A stretch of DNA of 64,000 nt, from NCBI GenBank assembly GCA_039191605.1, contig JBCCXL010000018.1, forward strand, positions 62,001 to 126,000, given 5' to 3'. Positions within the stretch are counted from its first letter, which is position 1. The number at the start of each line of letters is the position of its first letter. The position numbers and the translations under genes were made by a program. A model generated the notes under the pieces. It did not search any database and was not told the origin of the DNA. It saw only the letters and a program-made list of their open reading frames with translations. Of this stretch, positions 46,549-54,066 are shown piece by piece. Source of the DNA: JBCCXL01 sp039191605. GTDB taxonomy: Bacteria; Acidobacteriota; Thermoanaerobaculia; Multivoradales; JAHZIX01.

Positions 46549-48588
46549 GTGCGTGAGTCACTCTCCTCCCCCTTCGCTGCGGCAGAGCCCCGCTCGATAA
46601 GCCAGAGTCGGCCCGCCCAGGCTGCTGGGGAGCGAGCCCGTCCGCCTCGCGCCCTCGCCGCCGGCGGATTGCTGCTGGCCTCGGTACCTGCTGCGCTTCC
46701 GGCGGCGCCTTCATCCGGTGGCGGCGAGCCGCCGCCGGTGCAGGCGAAGCTGACCATGGATCGCCCCGGGGATCGCTTCGAGCGGGCGGCGGACGCCGCG
46801 GCGAAGGCGGCGCTGGCTATGCCCGCTCCGGCGCCAACCTCATCGATATCCGCTTCAGCGCCCGGAGTCTCGCGTTCCGCTCTCGGCAACCCGTCGTCGA
46901 CCCCCAGCGTGCAGCGGATGTGCTCCAAGTGCGCCAAGGCGCTCTCCGGCGCCGGGGGAGAGCTCTGCCCCACCTGCAAGGCGAAGCTGGCTCGGGGGGA
47001 GAGCCTGACAGCAGAAACTGGAGCTCCCGGAGTCCAGCGGGAGGCCGATAGCGCCGCCAGCGCTGGAGACGTTCCCGCCACCGCGGCGTCGGCGATTCGG
47101 GGCCTCTCCGGCGGCAGCCCGCTGCCGTCCTCGGAGCGCGCCTTCTTCGAGCCCCGCTACGGGGTAGATCTCTCGCCGGTGCGTCTCCACACCGGGCCGC
47201 CGGCGGCCTCCCTGGCCTCCCAGCTGGATGCCCGAGCTCTCACCCATCGCCAACACGTGGTCTTCGGCGCCGGGGAGTATCGCCCCGGGACCAGCAGCGG
47301 CCGCCAGCTGCTGGCCCACGAGCTGGCCCACGTGGTGCAGCAGGGAGCGGTGTCGGTGGGCAACGGGAACGCAGCTCCTGGAGTGCAGCGCCAGCCGGCG
47401 CTGGTGTCGCCGGAGGCCGCATCCAGTACCCCCGAGGTGCAGCGGGTCAAGTGCGACCCCGACACCAAGAAGATTCGGGCGGATCTGGAGGGGCAAGATC
47501 TCTATTTCAATCATCCTCTGGTCATCGGTAAGGCCCTCGGGATTCATCCGGGCGTTGCCCACGGCATGTGCTGCGCCTTTTGCGGTTGCACCATCGCCGG
47601 CTGGCGCGAGCGCTACCTGAATCGTGAGGTCATCAAGCTACATCAGCAGGTATCCGCCGCCGTAGACCAAGGCGAGAGGGTGGATTTAGGCCTGCTGAAA
47701 GCGATCAACGCCCAGATGACCAAGGTCAAATCCTATGCCGGCTGTTACGAGAAGGTCTTGCAGAACCTCCTGCCACCCTCCCTCGCCCAGGCGGAGCAGA
47801 GCTATATCTTCTCGCCCCATTCCGGGGGAGTGGGAGTGGTCAAGTTGAATCCCAAGGTCTTCATGACCTATATCCGGGCGCTGGGGCAGCTCTTTGGATC
47901 GGTGGACAACTTCAATAAGTGGGTGGCAAAGCAGGACGATTCCTCGAGCAATAAGAAAGCGGTGATCGGGTCGATGGCGGCCCTGGTCTTCGGCTATGGG
48001 AAAAAGAAGCTCGAGGAGATTCCGCGGCAGATGAAGTCGATGGACTCCAGCGTCCACGAGACGGCGGCGATGAAGCTCTCTCACGTCCTGAGCTTCCTGC
48101 GCAAGCACATCGACTCCCTGCCGTCGGATAACGGGAACGTTGAGGCCTTTGCCCGGGACTTCATCAAGCGCCCGGATTCGATGATCATGACCCGCTCGGG
48201 ACAGTTCCGAATCTTCGAGGCCAAGCACCCGTGGCTAGGATTCAAGAAGAACGGGAGCCTCTCCCTCGACGTCGACGTGCCGGGGATTCGACCGAAGGAA
48301 GACATTCCGGAACGTCGGGAACAGCTCGAGGCGTATCGGCGCATCGACTCGAATACCGCGCTCCTCACCGAGCAGACCTGCGGCTGCAACCTGCTGGCGG
48401 CCTTCGGAGGCGAGCTAGCAGACACTACGAACAAGAATCTCCTGGAGGCCTTGGCCAAGCTACGCCAGAAGGATGCCGAGAAAGCGGCGGAGAAGCTGAA
48501 GAAGGAGACGGTGGAGGATTTGAGCGGAGTGGCGAGCAGCTCTTCCGGCGGGAATAAGAGCTCCTTCCAGGAGGCGCCATGGCCCTGA
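46549..48588 (+). CDS. eCIS effector candidate: DUF4157 plus PD-(D/E)xK-like nuclease (first copy)
   Basis: About 679 residues. The N-terminal LLLASVP...PPPVQAK motif leads into KLTMDRPGDRFERAADAAA. A two-CxxC zinc ribbon follows (CSKCAK, CPTCK), then DUF4157 with HELAH near 257. After it come a CCAFCGC cluster and a C-terminal domain with RPDSMI...FEAKH (Asp near 543, Glu near 557, Lys near 559), matching PD-(D/E)xK nucleases. GGAGGT favours GTG 46549; TTG 46543 overlaps the upstream stop and is possible. DNase activity is predicted, not shown. Confidence 0.78.
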   Translation: MRESLSSPFAAAEPRSISQSRPAQAAGERARPPRALAAGGLLLASVPAALPAAPSSGGGEPPPVQAKLTMDRPGDRFERAADAAAKAALAMPAPAPTSSISASAPGVSRSALGNPSSTPSVQRMCSKCAKALSGAGGELCPTCKAKLARGESLTAETGAPGVQREADSAASAGDVPATAASAIRGLSGGSPLPSSERAFFEPRYGVDLSPVRLHTGPPAASLASQLDARALTHRQHVVFGAGEYRPGTSSGRQLLAHELAHVVQQGAVSVGNGNAAPGVQRQPALVSPEAASSTPEVQRVKCDPDTKKIRADLEGQDLYFNHPLVIGKALGIHPGVAHGMCCAFCGCTIAGWRERYLNREVIKLHQQVSAAVDQGERVDLGLLKAINAQMTKVKSYAGCYEKVLQNLLPPSLAQAEQSYIFSPHSGGVGVVKLNPKVFMTYIRALGQLFGSVDNFNKWVAKQDDSSSNKKAVIGSMAALVFGYGKKKLEEIPRQMKSMDSSVHETAAMKLSHVLSFLRKHIDSLPSDNGNVEAFARDFIKRPDSMIMTRSGQFRIFEAKHPWLGFKKNGSLSLDVDVPGIRPKEDIPERREQLEAYRRIDSNTALLTEQTCGCNLLAAFGGELADTTNKNLLEALAKLRQKDAEKAAEKLKKETVEDLSGVASSSSGGNKSSFQEAPWP

Positions 48589-50612
48589 GCGCTCCTCTAG
48601 AAGCCGGAGCTGAGCTGGAGCAGACGCAGCTGCCGGGGGCCGTCCATCGCCAGTGGTCGAAGAGCATCGAGGCTGACTCCGCAGGCCCTCGCTCTCTCTC
48701 CGAGAGTCTGCTGCTGGCGGCGGTGCCGGTCACGCCGCCGGGCGGGGGTAGCCCACCGCCGGTGCAGCCGAAGCTCACCATGGACCGCCCCGGAGACCGC
48801 TTCGAGCGGGCGGCGGACGCCGCGGCGAAGGCGGCGCTGGCTATGCCGGTACCGGCACCGGCGGTCTCGCCTTCGGCCCTCGGCGACTCGTCATCTACGC
48901 CCGGCGTGCAGCGGATGTGCTCGAAGTGCGCCAAGGCGCTCTCTGGTGGTGGCGGGGAGCTTTGCCCCAACTGCAAGGCGAAGCTGGCTCGAGGGGAGAG
49001 CCTGACGGCAGAAACGGGAGCCCCCGGAGTCCAGCGGGAGGCCGAGGGCGCCGCCAGCGCCGGGGAAGTTCCCGCCGCCGCGGCGTCGGCAGTTCGGGGA
49101 CTTTCCGGCGGCAGCCCGCTGCCGTCCTCGGAGCGCGCCTTCTTTGAGCCCCGCTACGGGGTAGATCTCTCGCCGGTGCGTCTCCACACCGGGCCGCCGG
49201 CGGCCTCCCTGGCCTCCCAGCTGGATGCCCGAGCTCTCACCCATCGCCAGCACGTGGTCTTCGGCGCCGGGGAGTATCGCCCCGGGACCAGCAGCGGCCG
49301 CGAGCTGCTGGCTCACGAGCTGGCCCACGTGGTGCAGCAGGGGGCAGTGTCGGCGGGTTCTGTGCCTGAGACTCCTACACCTGGAGTCCAGCGCCAGCCA
49401 GCGCCAACGTCAGGGCCGGTAGCGCTGGAGGCCGAGTCGAGCTCCCCCGAGGTGCAGCGGGTGAAATGCGACCCGGATAGCGAGCGAATCGATCCGGCGC
49501 TCAAAGATCTCGACCTCTACACTCAAAATCCCATGCTGGTGGGTCGGGAGCTGGGAATTCATCCGGGGATCGCCCACGGGGTGTGCTGTTCTTTCTGCGG
49601 CTGCACCATCGCCGGCTGGCGGGAGCGCTATCTCAATCGCCAGGTCGTTGCCCTGCATGATGAACTGGTGCAGTCCGATGAATCCGGGGGGCGGGTCGAT
49701 CAAGGCCTGCTGCGCGATGTCGCGGCGCAGATGAACCGGCTGAAGTCCTATGCCGGCTGCTATGAGCGGATTCTGCCGATGCTGCTGCCGCTGGGATTGG
49801 CGGAGGTCGAGCAGAGCTACATCTTCTCGCCGGTGACCACCGGAGCCGGGCTGGCCCGGCTGACGCCGGAAGTCTTCCTCGGCTACGTTCGAGCGCTCTC
49901 CCAAATCTTTGGCTCGGTGGATGAGTTTGCAGAATGGGCGGCGCAGGTCGCCAGTACGGCATCGGAGCGAGATTCGGTGATCCAGGCGATGAAAGCGCTG
50001 GTCTTTGGCTACGGCCAGAGGGAGCCCAGCGAGATCCCGAGACAGCAGGATTCCCTCACTTCCAGCGTCAACGAAGCGGTCGCGCTGAAGCTCTCTCAGC
50101 TGCTGGGCTTCTTGCGTCGGCACGCGGATCAGATCCCAGAGAGAAACTCCCAGGCCAGGGCTTTTGCCAACGATTTCATCAAGCGCCCCGATTCGCTGGT
50201 GCAGGCCTCCGACGGCGGCTGGCTGATTCTCGAAGCCAAGCATCCCTGGCTCAAGTTCAATACCAGCGGCGCGATTCAGCTGGACGTCGATACCGAAGGC
50301 ATTCGGCCGGCGGAGAGCATCCCCGAGCGGCGCGAGCAGCTGGAGGCCTATCGCACGATCAACCCGCGGACCGCGCTGCTCACCGAACAAACCTGTGGCT
50401 GCAATCTGCTCGCCGCCTTCGGCGGCGATGACATCGGCCTGACCAATGACGCCATCTTGACCCAACTGCAGGAGCTCCGCCGACAGCGTCATGCGAGCTC
50501 CGAGCAGCGTCTCGGCCGGGGCGCGACGCCGAGTAATAACAACAATAACAACAACAGCTCGTCCTCCTCCGCCATGGTGCTGCAGGACGAAGAAGAGCAG
50601 AAGGACGGCTGA
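48579..50612 (+). CDS. eCIS effector candidate: DUF4157 plus PD-(D/E)xK-like nuclease (second copy)
   Basis: A 677-residue paralogue of the preceding gene: LLLAAVP...PPPVQPK motif, zinc ribbon (CSKCAK, CPNCK), DUF4157 with HELAH near 246, and CCSFCGC. The nuclease motif is RPDSLV...LEAKH (Asp near 538, Glu near 552, Lys near 554), with the same spacing as its twin. The DUF4157 segment is almost identical at DNA level to the neighbour's, whereas the C-terminal half has diverged. The tail contains runs of seven Asn and five Ser before an acidic end. It overlaps its neighbours by ten bases upstream and one base (TGATG) downstream. Confidence 0.78.
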   Translation: MALSAPLEAGAELEQTQLPGAVHRQWSKSIEADSAGPRSLSESLLLAAVPVTPPGGGSPPPVQPKLTMDRPGDRFERAADAAAKAALAMPVPAPAVSPSALGDSSSTPGVQRMCSKCAKALSGGGGELCPNCKAKLARGESLTAETGAPGVQREAEGAASAGEVPAAAASAVRGLSGGSPLPSSERAFFEPRYGVDLSPVRLHTGPPAASLASQLDARALTHRQHVVFGAGEYRPGTSSGRELLAHELAHVVQQGAVSAGSVPETPTPGVQRQPAPTSGPVALEAESSSPEVQRVKCDPDSERIDPALKDLDLYTQNPMLVGRELGIHPGIAHGVCCSFCGCTIAGWRERYLNRQVVALHDELVQSDESGGRVDQGLLRDVAAQMNRLKSYAGCYERILPMLLPLGLAEVEQSYIFSPVTTGAGLARLTPEVFLGYVRALSQIFGSVDEFAEWAAQVASTASERDSVIQAMKALVFGYGQREPSEIPRQQDSLTSSVNEAVALKLSQLLGFLRRHADQIPERNSQARAFANDFIKRPDSLVQASDGGWLILEAKHPWLKFNTSGAIQLDVDTEGIRPAESIPERREQLEAYRTINPRTALLTEQTCGCNLLAAFGGDDIGLTNDAILTQLQELRRQRHASSEQRLGRGATPSNNNNNNNSSSSSAMVLQDEEEQKDG

Positions 50613-53600
50613 TGAAGAGTCTGCACGGCGCTCAGCGCTCTTCTGGATGTTCTTCTCAGAACTCCTCGTCGCGAAGCTCCGGTATCGCGGCCCCTGCCGA
50701 GAGAGAAGGGGCGGAGCGTAGTTCGGTGGCTCCCGGCCTGGCCGGACACTCGCTGCTGGAGACGGTTCCGTCGGCGCCGCCGGTGCAGGCGAAGCTGACC
50801 ATGGATCGTCCCGGAGACCGCTTCGAGAGGGCGGCGGATGCGGCGGCTCGGGAGGTGATGGCGATGCCGGCCTCGGGGGGACCTGGCGCCGCTGCTGTAC
50901 ACGAGGAGGCCGCGGGATCAGGCAGCGCTCCCGGCGTGCAGCGGATGTGCTCGAAATGCGCCAAGGCTCTTTCCGGCGGCGGGGGCGAACTCTGCCCTAC
51001 CTGCAAGGCGAAGCTGGCCCAGGGGGAGAGCCTGACGGCGGAAAGCCGGAAGACGGAAAATACAGCCCCCGGCGTGCAGCGGGAGGCGGAGGGCACCGCG
51101 AGTGCCGGAGGGGGCTCCGCTGGAGCAGTCCCCGCCGCCGCCGCGCCGGCGATTCAGGGCCTTTCCGGCGGCTCGCCGCTACCGGCTTCGGAGCGCGCCT
51201 TCTTCGAGCCCCGCTACGGCGTGGATCTCTCGCCGGTGCGCATCCACACCGGCGAGAAGGCTTCGGCCATCGCCCAATCCGTCGATGCTCGGGCCCTGAC
51301 CCATCGCCAGCATCTGGTCTTCGGAGAAGGGGAGTACCGTCCCGGTACGTCCGCCGGCCGGGAGCTGCTGGCCCATGAGCTGGCTCACACGATGCAGCAG
51401 GGAGCGGTGGGGGAAGCGTCTACCGGCGGCTCGCCGGCGGTGCAGCGGACGATTTATCACGGCAGCGGTCCCTCCAAGACGGCGTTCACTCAGGCACAAT
51501 TCACTGCCGTACAGGCCTACGCGAGCCTAGGGGGGCTAGCGCGCAGGATTCTCGATTATTGGATCAACGACGGGACCGTGTCGGTGGATGCGACGAGCGT
51601 ATCCAACGCCATCCAGCAGGCGAAAGATGACGCCAAGAATCCGTCGGCGGATACCTTGGCCAACGTCTTCCCTCAGCTCAGTTTGGCTGAAGTGCATACC
51701 TTAGCCGAGGCCACACCGAAGCCTCCGGCGCCGGTGCTCGCCGCCCTCGGGTTGCGCCATCAGCAGCTGGCGACGGCGGAGGCGGCGGCGTTTCACGGGG
51801 TTCAGCTCTACGATCCCACAGGCCAGCAGCCGGCGGGGTATACCCCCTTCAGCGCGGAGAAAGCGGCCCGGCCGGCGCCGCGCACCGGGCGTGAGGGCGG
51901 CGACTTTTCCCGCGGCGCGGATCAGCGCCCCGATGCTCAGCCCGGTGTCGGCAGCGCCTACCACGTGGACAACGCCCTCACCGGCTTGCTCCATGCCGGC
52001 GGAAACTATCGCCAGATAGGAGACGAGTGGCGCTCCGTGTGTCCGGCCTGCAGCCGGGATTTTCCCGTGCGCTTCAGTTTCGAGGTGGATCATCAGGTGG
52101 CCCTCACCATGATGAAGGGAACCCTCGATCGGCTGGCGATGGCGATGGAGGTGGATCCGGCGCTGCGCACCGCCATCGAGGGGCAGGTGGGATCCGCGGT
52201 ATTCCAGGAGCTCTTCGTTACCGTGCCCTCGGATCGTCTGGGGCGCACCCTGCAACCGAGCATGGAAGGCATCCACAAATACTCCAACGACCTCACCAAC
52301 CTGATGAGGCTCTGCCGGGAGTGCAACAACGTCAAGAGCAACGAGCCCCACGAAGTCTTTTTCCGCAAGATCGCCGGCTTCGGACAAGAATTCCTCGATA
52401 GCATGGGGACGGGGGGTGGCCGCTACGTGCCGGAGCGCGGGGGCCTAGGTCAGGGATATGGCGAGGCGGCGCGGGATTGGTTCGACCGCTACCATGCCCC
52501 CATTTTGCTGCAGCTGCTGGATCTCCGGGAGGCGACGGCCCCCCTGGAGGCGGCGATTCGCCGTCAGGACACCCTCGCCTACGGCGCGGCCTTCGCGCCG
52601 ACACCAGCAGCTCGGGCGGGACAACAAGAGGAGGCGGATCACCTCGGCCGATTGAACGAGAGCGCACGACGAGGCGTCACGGCGGTCTCTGGATCCCTCT
52701 TCACCCGGCGCCCCGCGGGTCTGCCGATGGATCCGGGTTCTCCACTGCGGGTCGAGAAGGAGGTGGAGTCGGTCTTCGATCAAAGCCAGCGCCGGGGGGA
52801 GGAGCGGCAGCTGCGCCAGGAACCCGGATTCACCCTCGGCATGCAGAGCTTCCAGGCGCCGCCGACGATGGGGCCGCCGACGGCGGCCTTCACCCTCGGC
52901 CAGCAGGATGCCCAAGGGCATTGGAACGCCGGGTATCGCGCCGGAATTCTCGATCAGCCGGAGGCCCCGCCGAGCGTCGCCACGGTGCCCGGTCCTGACG
53001 AGACGGCCTATCGAACGGGATATGCAGCGGGGCGCCAGCGGCGACAGGAAGTGATTCAAGAAGCGCGCAACGACGCGCTGCCGCGCTTCGCCCTCGATCA
53101 GGCGCTGCCGGCGGATTTCGAGGTATCCACCAGGCTCTTCGAGCTCTACAACCGCGAGTGGTCGGCCGCCCATCCCCAGCCCGCTCCCAGCCCCTCCCTC
53201 GCCGTGCAGCACGGGGCCACGGGCCCGATTTTCCAGGTCGCTCCGGCAGGGCCGGCGCCGCCGCCGGCGGATCGCGAGCCTGCCTCCAGAGAGGATCGCT
53301 CCTCTTCCCGCCGCTCTCGCTCCCGCTCTCGGGACGGGGATCGAGATCGCCGAGACCAACGTCGTCCTCGCTCCCCGTCTCCCGGCTACGACTCCGATCG
53401 CGGTCGACGCGATCGAGGGAGCCGGTACGATGAGCGAGATCGGCGTGGCTACCGTTCCCCATCGCCGGATCGTTACCGTCGTGCCGGCTACGGAGGAGGT
53501 GGCGGCTACGGTGGCGGTGGCTACGGCGGCGGTGGCTACGATGATCGACGAGGCGGTGGCTACGGCGGCGGTGGCTATGATGATCGACGAGGCGGCGGCT

Positions 53601-53887
53601 ACGATGATCGACGAGGCGGTGGCTACGGCGGCGGTGGCTACGATGATCGACGAGGCGGCGGCTACGGCGGCGGCGGCTACGATGGTCGACGAGGTGGTGG
53701 CTACGGAGGCGGCGGCTACGACAGAGGTCCAGGACCTGGCTACGGTGACCGCGATCGGCATCATCCCCGCTCTGACCGTCGCCCTCCTCGGGACGATCGC
53801 TCCGGTTTTCACCCCTATTCGCGCCCGCCCAGAGATCGGGACTACGATCGCCGTGAGGAAGATCCTCGCCGGGGATGGCGGAGATGA
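50612..53887 (+). CDS. eCIS effector candidate: DUF4157, HNH nuclease and SR/RGG-like tail
   Basis: A 1091-residue protein. The order is SLLETVPSAPPVQAK motif, CSKCAK/CPTCK zinc ribbon, DUF4157 (HELAH at 255-259), then an HNH nuclease: CPACSR near 477, FEVDHQVAL (Asp-His 493-494), YSNDLTNLMRLCRECNNVKS near 555-575. A region with two GYxxG motifs follows. Residues about 890-955 are Arg-Ser rich (SSSRRSRSRSRDGDRDRRDQ), and about 959-1045 repeat GGGYDDRR and GGGGY like eukaryotic RGG/RNA-binding tails. Nuclease function and host targeting are inferred. Confidence 0.82.
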   Translation: MKSLHGAQRSSGCSSQNSSSRSSGIAAPAEREGAERSSVAPGLAGHSLLETVPSAPPVQAKLTMDRPGDRFERAADAAAREVMAMPASGGPGAAAVHEEAAGSGSAPGVQRMCSKCAKALSGGGGELCPTCKAKLAQGESLTAESRKTENTAPGVQREAEGTASAGGGSAGAVPAAAAPAIQGLSGGSPLPASERAFFEPRYGVDLSPVRIHTGEKASAIAQSVDARALTHRQHLVFGEGEYRPGTSAGRELLAHELAHTMQQGAVGEASTGGSPAVQRTIYHGSGPSKTAFTQAQFTAVQAYASLGGLARRILDYWINDGTVSVDATSVSNAIQQAKDDAKNPSADTLANVFPQLSLAEVHTLAEATPKPPAPVLAALGLRHQQLATAEAAAFHGVQLYDPTGQQPAGYTPFSAEKAARPAPRTGREGGDFSRGADQRPDAQPGVGSAYHVDNALTGLLHAGGNYRQIGDEWRSVCPACSRDFPVRFSFEVDHQVALTMMKGTLDRLAMAMEVDPALRTAIEGQVGSAVFQELFVTVPSDRLGRTLQPSMEGIHKYSNDLTNLMRLCRECNNVKSNEPHEVFFRKIAGFGQEFLDSMGTGGGRYVPERGGLGQGYGEAARDWFDRYHAPILLQLLDLREATAPLEAAIRRQDTLAYGAAFAPTPAARAGQQEEADHLGRLNESARRGVTAVSGSLFTRRPAGLPMDPGSPLRVEKEVESVFDQSQRRGEERQLRQEPGFTLGMQSFQAPPTMGPPTAAFTLGQQDAQGHWNAGYRAGILDQPEAPPSVATVPGPDETAYRTGYAAGRQRRQEVIQEARNDALPRFALDQALPADFEVSTRLFELYNREWSAAHPQPAPSPSLAVQHGATGPIFQVAPAGPAPPPADREPASREDRSSSRRSRSRSRDGDRDRRDQRRPRSPSPGYDSDRGRRDRGSRYDERDRRGYRSPSPDRYRRAGYGGGGGYGGGGYGGGGYDDRRGGGYGGGGYDDRRGGGYDDRRGGGYGGGGYDDRRGGGYGGGGYDGRRGGGYGGGGYDRGPGPGYGDRDRHHPRSDRRPPRDDRSGFHPYSRPPRDRDYDRREEDPRRGWRR
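53488..53740. repeat. GGN-rich repeat encoding GGGY and DDRRGGGY
   Basis: Short in-frame repeats of GGCGGTGGCTACGATGATCG-like sequence encode alternating GGGGY and DDRRGGGY units (four DDRRGGGY, one DGRRGGGY) in the tail of the HNH effector. The other frames are also open here because of the repeat composition. Confidence 0.9.
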
Positions 53888-54066
53888 ACCTTGTTCGGAG
53901 CAGCGAAGCGAGAAGCTCGAGGAGCTCTTACTCCATGGTTCCCGGTTCCCGGTTCCTGAGGAAGCGAGCCTCGGCCGAAAGCTCTTCGATTCCGCTGGAG
54001 AGCAGAACCCTGCGCCCTAGCGTCTCGGTCGAGACCGAGCCTGTAGATCGCGGAGTGGCCGGCTGA
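53884..54066 (+). CDS. Candidate coupled micro-ORF between HNH effector genes
   Basis: A 60-codon frame, MNLVRSSEARSSRSSYSMVP onward, rich in Ser and Arg. Its ATG overlaps the upstream stop (ATGA) and its TGA overlaps the next start (TGATG), so it fills the gap exactly. It has no recognised domain. It may be a short peptide, a diverged remnant of an effector N-terminus, or chance. Confidence 0.33.
   Translation: MNLVRSSEARSSRSSYSMVPGSRFLRKRASAESSSIPLESRTLRPSVSVETEPVDRGVAG

Noticed and set aside
53430..54020. A 196-codon plus-strand frame inside the RGG-encoding region (Ala/Thr/Val-rich)
   Set aside because: It is a shifted reading of the GGN repeat DNA. The overlapping frame continues an intact HNH protein and gives a coherent SR/RGG tail, so the shifted frame is a composition artefact.
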